Positions 24,435 through 33,136 of a DNA stretch of 50,285 bases are shown piece by piece. This DNA comes from Treponema sp. (GTDB taxonomy: Bacteria > Spirochaetota > Spirochaetia > Treponematales > Treponemataceae). The position numbers were made by a program, and so were the translations under genes. The stretch covers positions 1 through 50,285 of the forward strand of contig JAKSTQ010000017.1 in the NCBI GenBank assembly GCA_024402475.1, given 5' to 3'. The notes under the pieces are model-generated. The model ran no database searches and was not told the origin of the DNA. It worked only from the letters and a program-made list of their open reading frames with translations. Numbering within the stretch: the first letter of the stretch is position 1; each line of letters opens with the position of its first letter.

Positions 24435-25073
24435 TTATTTTTGGTGAATTTTGTTTATAATTATCGCACAAACTTCTTCTATGGTCAAGTGCGAAGTATC
24501 AATGTAAGTTGCATCCGGCGCGATTTTTAAGGAACCAACTGCCTTATTTTTATCAAGCTCATCGCGCTTACGGATGGATTCCTTGATTTCTTCCAGTGTA
24601 AGATTGCTTACTCCCTGGTCAAAACGGCGCTGAGCCTGAACATCAAGGGAAGCATCAAGGTAGAACTTGAATTCTGCGTCAGGGAATACAACTGTTGTCA
24701 TATCACGGCCTTCGCAGACAATTGAATGAGATTTTGTTACTTCATGGATTCTTGTATCCACAATTTTACGGATTTCCGGAATTGCAGATACAGGAGATGC
24801 GTTTTCGGAAACCTTGTCTTCGTGGAGGCGGCTGTTTACGTCCACCCCGTTCAGAATAAGATGAGAATCTGCAGAATAATCAAGCTTTAAGGTCTTTGCA
24901 TGATCGATTACAGCCTGACTGTCCTTTACATCAATTCCTGCTTCTAAAACCGCAAGAGTAATGGCACGGTAAAAACTTCCGCTGTTAAGAAAAACAATTC
25001 CTTCGCGTTCAGCAATAATTCCTGCAATTGTGCTTTTTCCTGTTCCTGCAGGACCATCGATGGCAACAACCAT
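24435..25073 (-). CDS. cmk: Cytidylate kinase
   Basis: Phosphorylates CMP and dCMP to the diphosphates using ATP. The P-loop GPAGTGKST is at 7-15, and the substrate region has GRDM (residues 127-130 approximately) and the lid segment RFDQGVSNLTLEEIKESIRKRD typical of Cmk. It has 212 residues, slightly short of the E. coli protein (227). The ATG overlaps the rluB stop codon by one base (TAATG), and rpsA follows ten bases downstream. Confidence 0.97.
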   Translation of the reverse strand: MVVAIDGPAGTGKSTIAGIIAEREGIVFLNSGSFYRAITLAVLEAGIDVKDSQAVIDHAKTLKLDYSADSHLILNGVDVNSRLHEDKVSENASPVSAIPEIRKIVDTRIHEVTKSHSIVCEGRDMTTVVFPDAEFKFYLDASLDVQAQRRFDQGVSNLTLEEIKESIRKRDELDKNKAVGSLKIAPDATYIDTSHLTIEEVCAIIINKIHQK

Positions 25074-25795
25074 TATTCTTCTCCTTTTTTACATAAATCC
25101 AGCAGATTTTTAACTTCTGACGGTTCAAGTTCCCTGAATGCTCCTGGAGCAAGACCGTTCATCTGGATATTTCCGATTCTTACGCGAACAAGGCGTTTAA
25201 TTGCAATCTGTTTTGATTCAAAAACACGTCTGATTTCGCGGTTCTTTCCTTCTATAAGGACAATCTGAATTCTGTGGGAATTCAGTTCTTTTGCAAACTT
25301 ACATTTATAGAAGACTCCGTCAATGCGCATTCCATGGGTAAATTCTTCTGCCAGATTACGAGGCAATGGAAGGCTGGAATCTACTATATATTCTTTTTCA
25401 AGTTCACTTGACGGATGGCTGAGTTTTGCGGCAAAGTCACCGTCATTTGTAAAAAGAATGAGCCCGCTTGAAAACATATCAAGGCGGCCAACATTATAAA
25501 GACGTTCAGAATAAGTATCTTTCAAGATATCAACTGCAGTCGCGCGGCCTTTTTCGTCAGAAGAAGTACATACAACGCCCTGAGGTTTATTCAAAAGTAC
25601 ATAACGCTTTGTCTGTTCAAGGTGAACCTGTCTTCCGTCAACTGTTACCACATCTTTATCAGTAACCTTTGTTCCCATAGCCGTAACGACCTGACCATTA
25701 ACAGTAACCCGACCGTCTGCGATAATCTGTTCTGCTGCCCTGCGCGAAGCTACACCGCAATGGGCAAGAAATGCCTGAAGTCTTGTTTCTTCCAT
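25073..25795 (-). CDS. rluB: rRNA pseudouridine synthase, RluB/RsuA family
   Basis: A 240-residue enzyme that isomerises uridine in rRNA. An S4 RNA-binding domain occupies residues 1-60 (RLQAFLAHCGVASRRAAEQ). The catalytic domain has KPQGVVC and the active-site motif GRLDMFSSGL with Asp106; the usual Thr after the Asp pair is Ser. The end carries the GKNREIRRVFE motif of the family. RsuA (16S U516) and RluB (23S U2605) share this layout, so the exact target is less certain than the family. It lies between scpB and cmk. Confidence 0.92.
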   Translation of the reverse strand: MEETRLQAFLAHCGVASRRAAEQIIADGRVTVNGQVVTAMGTKVTDKDVVTVDGRQVHLEQTKRYVLLNKPQGVVCTSSDEKGRATAVDILKDTYSERLYNVGRLDMFSSGLILFTNDGDFAAKLSHPSSELEKEYIVDSSLPLPRNLAEEFTHGMRIDGVFYKCKFAKELNSHRIQIVLIEGKNREIRRVFESKQIAIKRLVRVRIGNIQMNGLAPGAFRELEPSEVKNLLDLCKKGEE

Positions 25796-25798
25796 ATA

Positions 25799-26344
25799 TT
25801 ACCTTGAAAGTTCGAATCTTTCCTGCTCTTTCTGGTCAAGCTGAGGAAGTTCAGCAATACTGTTCAGGCGGAAGAATTTAAGGAAGTCTTTTGTTGTACC
25901 ATACTGAGATGGTTTACCAGGAATATCTTTTTTACCAACTTCCTTGATAAGGTTGCGTTCAATCAGAATGCGGATCATGTTATCAGCACTTACACCACGG
26001 ATTGCTTCAATTTCTGCACGAGTAACAGGCTGTGAGTAAGCAATGATAGAAAGAGTTTCCAAAGCGGATTTAGAAAGGCGTCCTTCTGATTTTGAACCAT
26101 AACGTTCACGCAAAAGTTCCCAGACATCCTTTTTAGGAATGAGAGCCCATGAACCTGTAACCATTTCAAGACCAAAACCACAGTCGTCTGCCTTGTATTT
26201 TTCCTGAAGATGTTCAATGCAGGCCTTTACCTGTTCTTCTGTAAGGCCCGAAATATTGCAGATCTTGCTTTCAGAAACCGGTTCGCTTTCAAGAAACAAG
26301 ATTGCTTCGACTATAGCACTCTGGCTGTTGATAGATTCTTCCAT
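25799..26344 (-). CDS. scpB: Segregation and condensation protein B
   Basis: ScpB is a dimeric winged-helix (kite) protein that binds the ScpA kleisin in the SMC complex. It has 181 residues: an N-terminal winged helix (AIVEAILFLESEPVSESKI), then the conserved SKSALETLSIIAYSQPVTRA segment and IRGVSADNMIRILIERNLI, followed by GRPSQYGT-like GKPSQYGTTKDFL. The length is typical. It lies directly downstream of scpA (30 bases) and four bases upstream of rluB; the trio scpA-scpB-rluB is widespread. Confidence 0.96.
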   Translation of the reverse strand: MEESINSQSAIVEAILFLESEPVSESKICNISGLTEEQVKACIEHLQEKYKADDCGFGLEMVTGSWALIPKKDVWELLRERYGSKSEGRLSKSALETLSIIAYSQPVTRAEIEAIRGVSADNMIRILIERNLIKEVGKKDIPGKPSQYGTTKDFLKFFRLNSIAELPQLDQKEQERFELSR

Positions 26345-26374
26345 AATAATAAAATTACCCTAAATATTTTAAAT

Positions 26375-27127
26375 TTATGCAGCTTCGTATCTGCAGATTT
26401 TTATATCTCCAAAGAGTTTGCTCTGATAAATGCAGGCAAGTTTGTCTTTTACGGCTTCAAGCAATGCCATAAAAGCACATACAACGTCCATTTCGTTTCC
26501 GCGGCGTGTAATCAGGTCTGTAAACATACACTGCCCGTTATCTTCGAGAAGTTCGTTCATAAGAGTGATTTTTTCGTTTACAGAAATTTCTTCATACATG
26601 TTAAGGATTTTTTCGTTAGAATACTGGCTTACCATGTTTTTAAAGATATTCTGCATCTGCTGCAAAAGTTCCCATGTGTCAACTCGTTCCCACTGTTCAT
26701 CTTTTTCTTCAAAAGGAAGAACGCGCTGAATTTTCTTACGGTCAAAGTTGAATTCAGCATCATCTTCTTTTTCTTCCATCAATTCTGAGAGTTTCTTGAA
26801 TTTCTGGTATTCGATAAGGCGTTCAACAAGTTCCGTACGAGGATCTTCGATATCATCGTCTTCGTAGTCAATTTCTACCGGTAAAAGCATGCGGCTCTTG
26901 ATGTAAACAAGTTTTGCTGCCCAGCTGTAGAATTCTGACAGGTCATTAAGGTCAGTTTTTGCAAGATTATCAAGATAATCAAGATACTGATCTGTAATCT
27001 GAGAAATTGGAATATCGTAGATATTAACTTTGCTTTCGCGAATGAGCTGCCACAAAAGGTCAAGGGGACCTTCAAATGTACCAGCCGAATATTTTCTTGT
27101 TTTAACTTGTACTGCAGTGTTTTCCAT
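26375..27127 (-). CDS. scpA: Segregation and condensation protein A (kleisin)
   Basis: ScpA bridges the two SMC heads. The N-terminal domain has the hallmark FEGPLDLLWQLIRESKVNI followed by ISQITDQYLDYL, and the C-terminal winged helix holds VSVNEKITLMNELL and a DVVCAFMALLEAVK segment. It has 250 residues, normal for the family. AGGAA about six bases before the ATG supports the start. The first 26 bases overlap the end of folK. Its partner smc is at 9439-12411, so the condensin is complete but split between two operons. Confidence 0.96.
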   Translation of the reverse strand: MENTAVQVKTRKYSAGTFEGPLDLLWQLIRESKVNIYDIPISQITDQYLDYLDNLAKTDLNDLSEFYSWAAKLVYIKSRMLLPVEIDYEDDDIEDPRTELVERLIEYQKFKKLSELMEEKEDDAEFNFDRKKIQRVLPFEEKDEQWERVDTWELLQQMQNIFKNMVSQYSNEKILNMYEEISVNEKITLMNELLEDNGQCMFTDLITRRGNEMDVVCAFMALLEAVKDKLACIYQSKLFGDIKICRYEAA

Positions 27128-27674
27128 TTTGTTCCTCGTGCACTTTTTTAAGAGAAAAATCCTTTCTGGTCATAAAGAGTTCTACTCCATCGCAGCCAGA
27201 AACATACCCGTTCAAGGTATCTTTTAATTGTTCTCCTATCATAGAATCGGCAAGTTCCGGATAAATCTCAAGTAAAGGTTCTAAAACAAATGCTCTTTCT
27301 TTTACCCGAGGGTGCGGAATCTCAAGAACAGCAGTATTTACCTTAAGATTGCCGAAAAATTCTATATCAATATCAATTGAACGCGGACCAAAACGCAGTT
27401 CTTTTGAACGGTCACGCCCAAAAGAACTTTCGATTTCATGAATCTGTTCCAGGAGACTGTGAGGATCAAGGTTGTCTTCTACAAGGCCTGCAATGACCAT
27501 GTTGTAAAAATCATCCTGATCGGTTACGTACATTGCTTTAGTACGGTAAACACTTGAAATCACAGCTTTATCAAGGATTTTTTCAAGTTCTTTTACCGCA
27601 CCGAGCAAAAGTTCAATGCACGACTGTCCTTCATGGCTTCTATTAGAGCCAAGCCCCAGAACAACAAGATTCAC
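27102..27674 (-). CDS. folK: 2-amino-4-hydroxy-6-hydroxymethyldihydropteridine pyrophosphokinase
   Basis: FolK transfers pyrophosphate from ATP to the pterin in folate synthesis. It opens with LGLGSNRSHEG and carries the signature FGPRSIDIDIEF with the metal-binding Asp101 and Asp103, then LEIPHPRVKERAFVLEPL. It has 190 residues, within the normal range. The start is a GTG immediately after the recA stop codon (TAA then GTG), so it is coupled to recA. The other folate genes are not in the window. Confidence 0.95.
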   Translation of the reverse strand: MNLVVLGLGSNRSHEGQSCIELLLGAVKELEKILDKAVISSVYRTKAMYVTDQDDFYNMVIAGLVEDNLDPHSLLEQIHEIESSFGRDRSKELRFGPRSIDIDIEFFGNLKVNTAVLEIPHPRVKERAFVLEPLLEIYPELADSMIGEQLKDTLNGYVSGCDGVELFMTRKDFSLKKVHEEQNGKHCSTS

Positions 27675-28802
27675 TTAAAACAAAGCCTCCTGACCATCTG
27701 ATTCAGGTACAGACTTTGCGGCTTTTTTGTCTGCAGGTTTCTTTTCTTCTGCAGCTACAGGAACGCCATCCTTATTTTTGAGAACCTGTCCAGGGAAAAC
27801 CTTTTCGCGGATTGCTTTTTCAATCTTTGCAGCGAAATCAGGATTCTGTTCGATAAATGCAACAGCATTTTCTTTACCCTGTCCGACTTTTTCTTCTCCG
27901 GCTGTATACCATGCACCTTTTTTGTCAATAAAGCCGTGTTTAACAGCCATATCAAGAAGGCTTGCACTCCATGAGATACCTTTGCCAAAATAAATATCAA
28001 GCTCACATTTTCTGAAAGGCGGAGCAACCTTATTCTTTACAACTTTAACGCGTACGCGGTTTCCGACAGCATCTTCCGATGTTTTTGAATCAATTGATTC
28101 AATACGGCGGATTTCAAGACGAACTGATGAGTAGAATTTAAGTGCGTTACCACCAGTAGTAGTTTCAGGGTTACCGAACATAACACCGATCTTCATACGG
28201 ATCTGGTTGATAAATACTACGATACAGTTTGACTTTCCGATAATTGCTGTAAGTTTACGCAATGCCTGGCTCATAAGACGAGCCTGAAGACCCATGTGGC
28301 TGTCACCCATTTCTCCTTCGATTTCTGCCTGTGGAGTAAGGGCAGCTACAGAGTCAACAACGATAATATCAATTGCACCTGAGCGTACAAGGTTTTCACA
28401 GATTTCAAGGGCCTGTTCACCAGTATCAGGCTGAGAAACCCACAAATCATCAATATTAACACCAAGATTCTTTGCATACACAGGATCAAGGGCATGTTCA
28501 GCATCGATAAACGCTGCAATTCCGCCGAGTTTCTGTGCTTCTGCAATTGCATGCAAAGCGAGTGTTGTTTTACCAGAACTTTCTGGTCCGTACATTTCGA
28601 TAATACGGCCGCGTGGATAACCACCAATTCCCAATGCTTCATCAAGAAGAATTGAACCAGAAGGAATCATATCGATTCCCTGAACATCAGCTTTAGTCCC
28701 CAGCTTCATCAAAGAGCCCTGACCAAACTGTTTTTCAATCTGAAGACGAGCGGCTTCAAGTGCCTGCAGTTTATCCTGCATCTCTACTTCTTTTTTTGCC
28801 AT
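27675..28802 (-). CDS. recA: Recombinase A
   Basis: RecA forms filaments on single-stranded DNA and drives homologous recombination and repair. Walker A GPESSGKT lies at 72-79, the Walker B region as [12 protein letters not shown], and loop regions such as [14 protein letters not shown] and [20 protein letters not shown] are intact. It has 375 residues including a Lys- and Ala-rich C-terminal tail. GGGGAGGT sets the ATG at 28802. It is the first gene of the recA-folK-scpA-scpB-rluB-cmk-rpsA series. The upstream region has repeated GTAACAG elements that may be operator sites. Confidence 0.98.
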   Translation of the reverse strand: MAKKEVEMQDKLQALEAARLQIEKQFGQGSLMKLGTKADVQGIDMIPSGSILLDEALGIGGYPRGRIIEMYGPESSGKTTLALHAIAEAQKLGGIAAFIDAEHALDPVYAKNLGVNIDDLWVSQPDTGEQALEICENLVRSGAIDIIVVDSVAALTPQAEIEGEMGDSHMGLQARLMSQALRKLTAIIGKSNCIVVFINQIRMKIGVMFGNPETTTGGNALKFYSSVRLEIRRIESIDSKTSEDAVGNRVRVKVVKNKVAPPFRKCELDIYFGKGISWSASLLDMAVKHGFIDKKGAWYTAGEEKVGQGKENAVAFIEQNPDFAAKIEKAIREKVFPGQVLKNKDGVPVAAEEKKPADKKAAKSVPESDGQEALF

Positions 28803-28825
28803 TTAATTACCTCCCCGGGTAATCC

Positions 28826-28898
28826 GTAACAGTTTTTTTGCTTAGGATGTCGCAGACTGTTACATTTAATATTTGTATCCCACCTGTTACATACAAAT
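28826..28898 (-). promoter_or_regulatory. recA control region with repeated GTAACAG elements
   Basis: GTAACAG occurs at 28826-28832 on the plus strand and on the minus strand at 28857-28863 and 28884-28890, the last two exactly 27 bases apart. ATTTGTAT (28871-28878) and ATACAAAT (28891-28898) form a perfect 8-bp inverted repeat round one copy. A possible minus-strand promoter, TTGTAT (28896-28891), 17 bases, AATATT (28873-28868), overlaps them. This fits a repressor-controlled recA promoter, but the regulator is unknown. Confidence 0.4.
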
Positions 28899-28906
28899 TA
28901 TTTGTT

Positions 28907-28934
28907 AAAAAAAACACGATTTTTGACAAAAATC
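28907..28934 (-). terminator. AT-rich terminator after the TPR gene
   Basis: On the minus strand GATTTTTG and CAAAAATC form an 8-bp palindrome with a single central base (28918-28934), followed by GTG and eight T. The stem is AT-rich and the loop minimal, so termination strength is uncertain. Confidence 0.45.
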
Positions 28935-28948
28935 ACTGTTTTTATTGT

Positions 28949-30052
28949 TTACTCTTTTGTACTCTGGAAAATCGATTTGCCTTTAAGACAAAGTCTTCCA
29001 TCTTCCGAAGTAATTTTTCCTAAAATGCGAACGGGTTTTGTGCCGTCGATTTTTGGATATGGTGCATAGTCAAATTTAACCAGCACAACTTCTTCGACTT
29101 TTTTAAGGTCTTCGTAGCCTACAAGAAATTCACAGGTATAATAGTTGTCACCTGCTTTTTCGTCAGCAATGCGTCCGCCCCAGTCAACAAAACAGTCAAG
29201 GTAAAGATTAGGATCTTCCTTTACCTGAGCAACCGTAAAGTTCTGTTTTAAAGAATCAAAGGTCGGCTCTGTTATGTAAGACATCAAAAGCCGTGCTTTC
29301 TGTTTAACGGCTGTAGATGCATTTGAGCCTAAGATTCTGTTTATTTCTACCTGAGCTCCATTGTCGTTAAACTGCTGGAACTGACTCAAGGCAGTATCAA
29401 AAGATCTTTTTATTTCGCTGTCCGAAAGAATGTAATGAACAACGGAACTGGAAAGATCTTTTTCTTTAAGGTTACGCTTGTCTTCTGCGGTCAAAGCAAT
29501 GGAACTTAAATCCATTCTGTCTCCGCTGCCGGCACTTGTCAGCATTCTTGAAACAAACATATTCACCACAAACACGCCAAGCAAAATGCCGGCCGCTGCA
29601 GCTGCACCAATCTTAATATAGTGAACATAATCAACGCCAATTGGCGGATAAAATTCTTCTATTTTACCAGAATCGACCCAGCGGCAGATTGTCTCATAGT
29701 CCGGATTCTTTCTGATGAATTCCAAAGCTGCTTTTGCAATCTTGTTACCTGGAGCAAAATCCAGAATATCAAGATAGTACTGCACAGAGCGGTCAGTTTC
29801 TCCACGACGGAGAAAAATTGCAGCCTGTCCTAAAAGCAGGTCTTCCTGATTCATGCGGATACGGCGGGCAAGCTCATAATATGAATAAGCGCTGCCGGTA
29901 TCACCAAGGTAAAGACATGCAGTTCCCAGTGTACAGTAATATTCAAAATTGCCTTCGTAAACGTCTTCGCGGCGTTGAAGTACTTTTATCGCTTCAGAAA
30001 AATTACGGCGCTGGATAAGTTTTTTAGCTTTATCTATTGCTGTAGTTTTCAT
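28949..30052 (-). CDS. TPR protein with one membrane helix, unknown function
   Basis: A 367-residue protein. Residues 1-135 form about three TPR hairpins in the cytoplasm (for example AIDKAKKLIQRRNFSEAIKV and ACLYLGDTGSAYSYYELARR). A membrane helix follows at about 150-170 (IGAAAAAGILLGVFVVNMFV). The C-terminal 190 residues are extracytoplasmic and contain a further helical part and a strand-rich end (YTCEFLVGYEDLKKVEEVVL) resembling a small ligand-binding sheet. I know no named homologue. The start overlaps the stop of the preceding gene (ATGA), making it the last member of the rpe-led operon. Confidence 0.72.
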   Translation of the reverse strand: MKTTAIDKAKKLIQRRNFSEAIKVLQRREDVYEGNFEYYCTLGTACLYLGDTGSAYSYYELARRIRMNQEDLLLGQAAIFLRRGETDRSVQYYLDILDFAPGNKIAKAALEFIRKNPDYETICRWVDSGKIEEFYPPIGVDYVHYIKIGAAAAAGILLGVFVVNMFVSRMLTSAGSGDRMDLSSIALTAEDKRNLKEKDLSSSVVHYILSDSEIKRSFDTALSQFQQFNDNGAQVEINRILGSNASTAVKQKARLLMSYITEPTFDSLKQNFTVAQVKEDPNLYLDCFVDWGGRIADEKAGDNYYTCEFLVGYEDLKKVEEVVLVKFDYAPYPKIDGTKPVRILGKITSEDGRLCLKGKSIFQSTKE

Positions 30053-31509
30053 TTAGTTCCTTTCTTCTGTGCTGCCCTTTCGTTCAAAAGGCGCATAAGT
30101 TCATCAAGTTCAACCTGAAGTTTTGCAATATCAGAACGCTTTGCAGTTTTAGGATCAAGTTCCGAAATTCTGCGGATAAGTTCTTTTGCATATTCATAAT
30201 TAATATTGCTTTCAGGAATAACCGGCACTTCAATCTTTTCTTCCTGTTCAGGAGCCTTAGGCTGAGGTGCTTCAGTTTTCTGTTCAGCAGGCTTAACTGT
30301 TTCTTTTACAGGTTCAGCAGCTTTTACTGTTTCAGCAGGTTTTACTGTCTCTACAGGTTTTGCAGGAGCTGCGGCCTTAACAGGTTCTTCTTTTACAGGC
30401 TTTACAGGTTCTGCTTTTTTTTCTTCAACTTTTGTAACAGAATTTTTTTTCTGTTCTACAGGCTGTACTGTTGGATTTACAACAGGTTTTGGTTCAGCAT
30501 TTTCTTCAGGTTTCTGTGCTGAATAATCTGCCTTAAGGACAGGTTCAGCTTTCTTCTGTTCTGCTTTTTTTTCATGTCTTGAAGGACGAGGTTCTTCTTC
30601 GTCATCATCAAGCATTTTTTCTACAGCCTGTTTTGAATCACTATCATCTGATTTTACTTTCTTTGGTGTATCGTAGAATGACACACCGTCAATATTATTT
30701 ACAAATAAATTCAAATTCTGACTGAAACTTTTTGTTCTGTTTACACCAACATCAAAAGGCTTGAACCAGAATCCAACACAGGTATCGTTATAACACAAAA
30801 CTGCATTAAGTGAACGGCCTTCCTGGAAAAATCCTTCGTACATATTTGTTTCAAAGTATGAATGATTTGCCATTACAACCTTAATAAGTTTTTTTGCAAC
30901 AGAATCATCAAGAATAAATTTTACGCCGGCTGTTTCATCATTAGAAAGAACAAACTTATGTTTATCAAATGCTGTAACAACTGTTTCAGAATTAACCTGT
31001 TTGTACGCAGTATTGAAGTGAGCGTTTTTTGCTTCTCCAAGAATTGTATCGAACACATATTTGAATTCATATTCATGCATGCGGTCAGTTTCGTTTAGAA
31101 CTGAATAAGTAATCCTGAGATTATCGCCTTCGTTCACATTGTCTGTAAATTCATAGCGGATTGCCATCTTGTGTTTTTTATTGATTGTATAAGTTACAGT
31201 CATGACATCATTTTCGATTACACACTGAGATTTTACCCGTGTAGATGTCAAAAGATTGTAGTTAACGCCATCAATACTTAAAGTAGGACATGTGCCGTCA
31301 GAGTTGTCTGCAATACTTACAATAGGAATGAATTTTGAATGGCGGCCCTTTGCGTAAAAAGTTACACCACCGGTTGTATTGTGATAGACAACAGCCCCGT
31401 ACTTTGATTCGATGATATGCCCGTCTTTTCTTGAATCTTTTAAAGAATCAGCGAACGCAGCAAGTGATACAGATAAAATTGCAATAACGGCAAGTATTTT
31501 CTTATTCAT
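30049..31509 (-). CDS. Exported protein with Pro/Lys/Glu/Ala-rich repeat region
   Basis: A 486-residue protein with a cleavable signal peptide (MNKKILAVIAILSVSLAAFA). Residues 22-270 form a beta-rich domain with the overall look of a sugar-mutarotase-like sandwich (GAVVYHNTTGGVTFYAKG, YEFTDNVNEGDNLRITYSV), though no catalytic residues can be assigned. Residues about 285-430 are low complexity with degenerate repeats of K-P-V-E-T-V-K-P-A-E type, likely spanning periplasm or peptidoglycan. The C-terminal 50 residues are a predicted coiled coil (AKELIRRISELDP, LQVELDELMRLL). It is coupled to both neighbours by one-base (TAATG) and ATGA overlaps. Confidence 0.7.
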   Translation of the reverse strand: MNKKILAVIAILSVSLAAFADSLKDSRKDGHIIESKYGAVVYHNTTGGVTFYAKGRHSKFIPIVSIADNSDGTCPTLSIDGVNYNLLTSTRVKSQCVIENDVMTVTYTINKKHKMAIRYEFTDNVNEGDNLRITYSVLNETDRMHEYEFKYVFDTILGEAKNAHFNTAYKQVNSETVVTAFDKHKFVLSNDETAGVKFILDDSVAKKLIKVVMANHSYFETNMYEGFFQEGRSLNAVLCYNDTCVGFWFKPFDVGVNRTKSFSQNLNLFVNNIDGVSFYDTPKKVKSDDSDSKQAVEKMLDDDEEEPRPSRHEKKAEQKKAEPVLKADYSAQKPEENAEPKPVVNPTVQPVEQKKNSVTKVEEKKAEPVKPVKEEPVKAAAPAKPVETVKPAETVKAAEPVKETVKPAEQKTEAPQPKAPEQEEKIEVPVIPESNINYEYAKELIRRISELDPKTAKRSDIAKLQVELDELMRLLNERAAQKKGTK

Positions 31510-32426
31510 TATTTTTTACCTTCCTGCATTTCAATAAGTCTAAGTGCTTCTACAGCCTGCTGCTGAAGGAAACGCACGCTTTCTTCCTGATCAATTTCGT
31601 AGGCACGGATAATCTGTTCAAGCTGAGCATTCTTTTCTCTTTCTTTGATAAGAAGTTCATCCATTGATTCATTCTGTTCACGAAGAGAACGAAGCTGATC
31701 ATTCTGATTTGCGCCAACTGTATTTTCTACTTTGTACTGGCGAAGCATTTTTTCATAATTTTCACGGGAAGAAAGATAATCTTCTCCAGTCTGTTTAAGC
31801 AGATACAGAAGTTTTTCTTCACGTTCACGCTGTTTAATTACATCAAGTCTGTACTGAGCATCTTTAAGTTTTGAGCTGTCAGGAAATTCCTTAACGATTC
31901 TTGAATAAACAGGAACTGCATTGTCAAAGTTATAGCTTGCATAGAAAGATTCACCGATCCAGAATAAAGCTGCAGAATACAGTTCATTTTTTGGATAGCG
32001 GTGACAGAAGTCACTTAAGGTAAGAATTGATTTTTCGTAATCTGCAGTAAAGTGAAGGCTCTTTCCTTTCTGGTAAACAATCTGTGGAAGATAAACACTG
32101 GAAGGGTAAGTTCTGATAAAAGTATCGCAGTCAAGAGCCGCCTGTCTGTAAAGCCCGGAATAAACTTCTGCCATAATGAGCATGTAAGTAGATTCAGGTG
32201 TCACATACTTTGGATTTGAATGAAGTTTTCTGAACAGGAAAACGCTTGTATTCCAGTCCTGACCTTTATAAGCATTCAAAGCATCAAGCAAAAGATCTGA
32301 ATCTGTATCAGCAGTTACAACCTGAGAATTATTACCAGCTGAGTGTACCACATTCTGAGCAAAAGAAGGAGTTAAAAATCCTAAAGCAAGAATAAGGAAA
32401 ATTCCTTTAATACGATTTATTCCCAT
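31509..32426 (-). CDS. Exported TPR protein (BamD/CpoB-like repeats) with C-terminal coiled coil
   Basis: A 305-residue protein with a signal peptide (MGINRIKGIFLILALGFLTPSFA). Four to five TPRs follow, with the sequence pattern of outer-membrane assembly and cell-division factors (for example WNTSVFLFRKLHSNPKYV, YEKSILTLSDFCHRYPKN, FDNAVPVYSRIVKEFPDS). The last 100 residues form a long coiled coil (EQNESMDELLIKEREKNAQL). AGGAAGG ahead of the ATG supports the start, which overlaps the end of rpe by ten bases. It may act as an envelope scaffold with the two genes downstream; an identity as BamD or CpoB is not proven, and the coiled coil is at the C-terminus rather than the N-terminus as in CpoB. 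Confidence 0.75.
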   Translation of the reverse strand: MGINRIKGIFLILALGFLTPSFAQNVVHSAGNNSQVVTADTDSDLLLDALNAYKGQDWNTSVFLFRKLHSNPKYVTPESTYMLIMAEVYSGLYRQAALDCDTFIRTYPSSVYLPQIVYQKGKSLHFTADYEKSILTLSDFCHRYPKNELYSAALFWIGESFYASYNFDNAVPVYSRIVKEFPDSSKLKDAQYRLDVIKQREREEKLLYLLKQTGEDYLSSRENYEKMLRQYKVENTVGANQNDQLRSLREQNESMDELLIKEREKNAQLEQIIRAYEIDQEESVRFLQQQAVEALRLIEMQEGKK

Positions 32427-33046
32427 ACTAACCTTCCTGAGAAAAATGCTGAACCTGAAACAAGAATGTCAGATCCGGCTTTGATTGCAGCATCAATTGT
32501 TTTTTCGTTGATACCGCCGTCTACAGAGATTTTATAATCAGCACCAAGATTTTCTCTCAATGCACACAATTGCGTAACTTTATCAAGGCATTCAGGAATC
32601 AAAGCCTGTCCGCCAAAACCAGGTTCTACTGTCATAACAAGAACAATGTCAACTTTTTTAAGAAGATGTTCAATTGCACTTACAGGAGTTTTTGGTTTGA
32701 TTGAGATTCCGGCTTTTTTGCCAAGTGAATGAATGTGATCAATGATCTGCTGGGCATCCGGCGAATTTTCAATGTGGAAAGTAATCCAGTCAGCACCCTG
32801 CTTTGCAAAACTTTCTATCTGCTGTGCAGCCTGATCAACCATGAGATGTACGTCAAAAGGCAGTTTAGTACAAGGGCGAAGGCTCTTTACAACAGGCTGA
32901 CCATAGGAAATTTCCGGAACGAATTTTCCGTCCATGACATCGATGTGCACTGCTCCACCGTTTTTTTCTTCTATTAATTTAACAGCCGCGCCGAGATTTG
33001 AAAAATCAGCTGAAAGTAATGATGGCGCAAGAATCCTATTTTCCAT
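32417..33046 (-). CDS. rpe: Ribulose-phosphate 3-epimerase
   Basis: Interconverts ribulose 5-phosphate and xylulose 5-phosphate in the pentose phosphate pathway. A TIM barrel of 209 residues with the metal-binding HIDVMDGKFVP, the HLMV segment, VMTVEPGFGGQ with the phosphate-gripping loop and the terminal VDGGINEKT. All signatures are intact. There is no Shine-Dalgarno site: the ATG is eight bases after a TATAAT with a well-placed -35, so the transcript is probably leaderless. It leads an operon with three envelope genes. Confidence 0.96.
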   Translation of the reverse strand: MENRILAPSLLSADFSNLGAAVKLIEEKNGGAVHIDVMDGKFVPEISYGQPVVKSLRPCTKLPFDVHLMVDQAAQQIESFAKQGADWITFHIENSPDAQQIIDHIHSLGKKAGISIKPKTPVSAIEHLLKKVDIVLVMTVEPGFGGQALIPECLDKVTQLCALRENLGADYKISVDGGINEKTIDAAIKAGSDILVSGSAFFSGRLVWE

Positions 33047-33054
33047 AATAGATT

Positions 33055-33083
33055 ATTATAATAGGAAACCAGACAGTTGTAAA
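33055..33083 (-). promoter_or_regulatory. Leaderless-type promoter of rpe
   Basis: On the minus strand TTTACA (33083-33078), a 17-base spacer and perfect TATAAT (33060-33055), then only eight bases to the ATG at 33046. Initiation would fall one to three bases before the start codon. Confidence 0.75.
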
Positions 33084-33136
33084 GAATCAGAGTTTATACT
33101 ATGTAAGACAGGAATAATTATCCCTAGCTGGAAAAA

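Noticed and set aside
30260..30450. Degenerate tandem repeats
   Set aside because: They encode the Pro/Lys/Glu/Ala-rich linker of the exported protein and stay in frame, so they are explained by the coding sequence.
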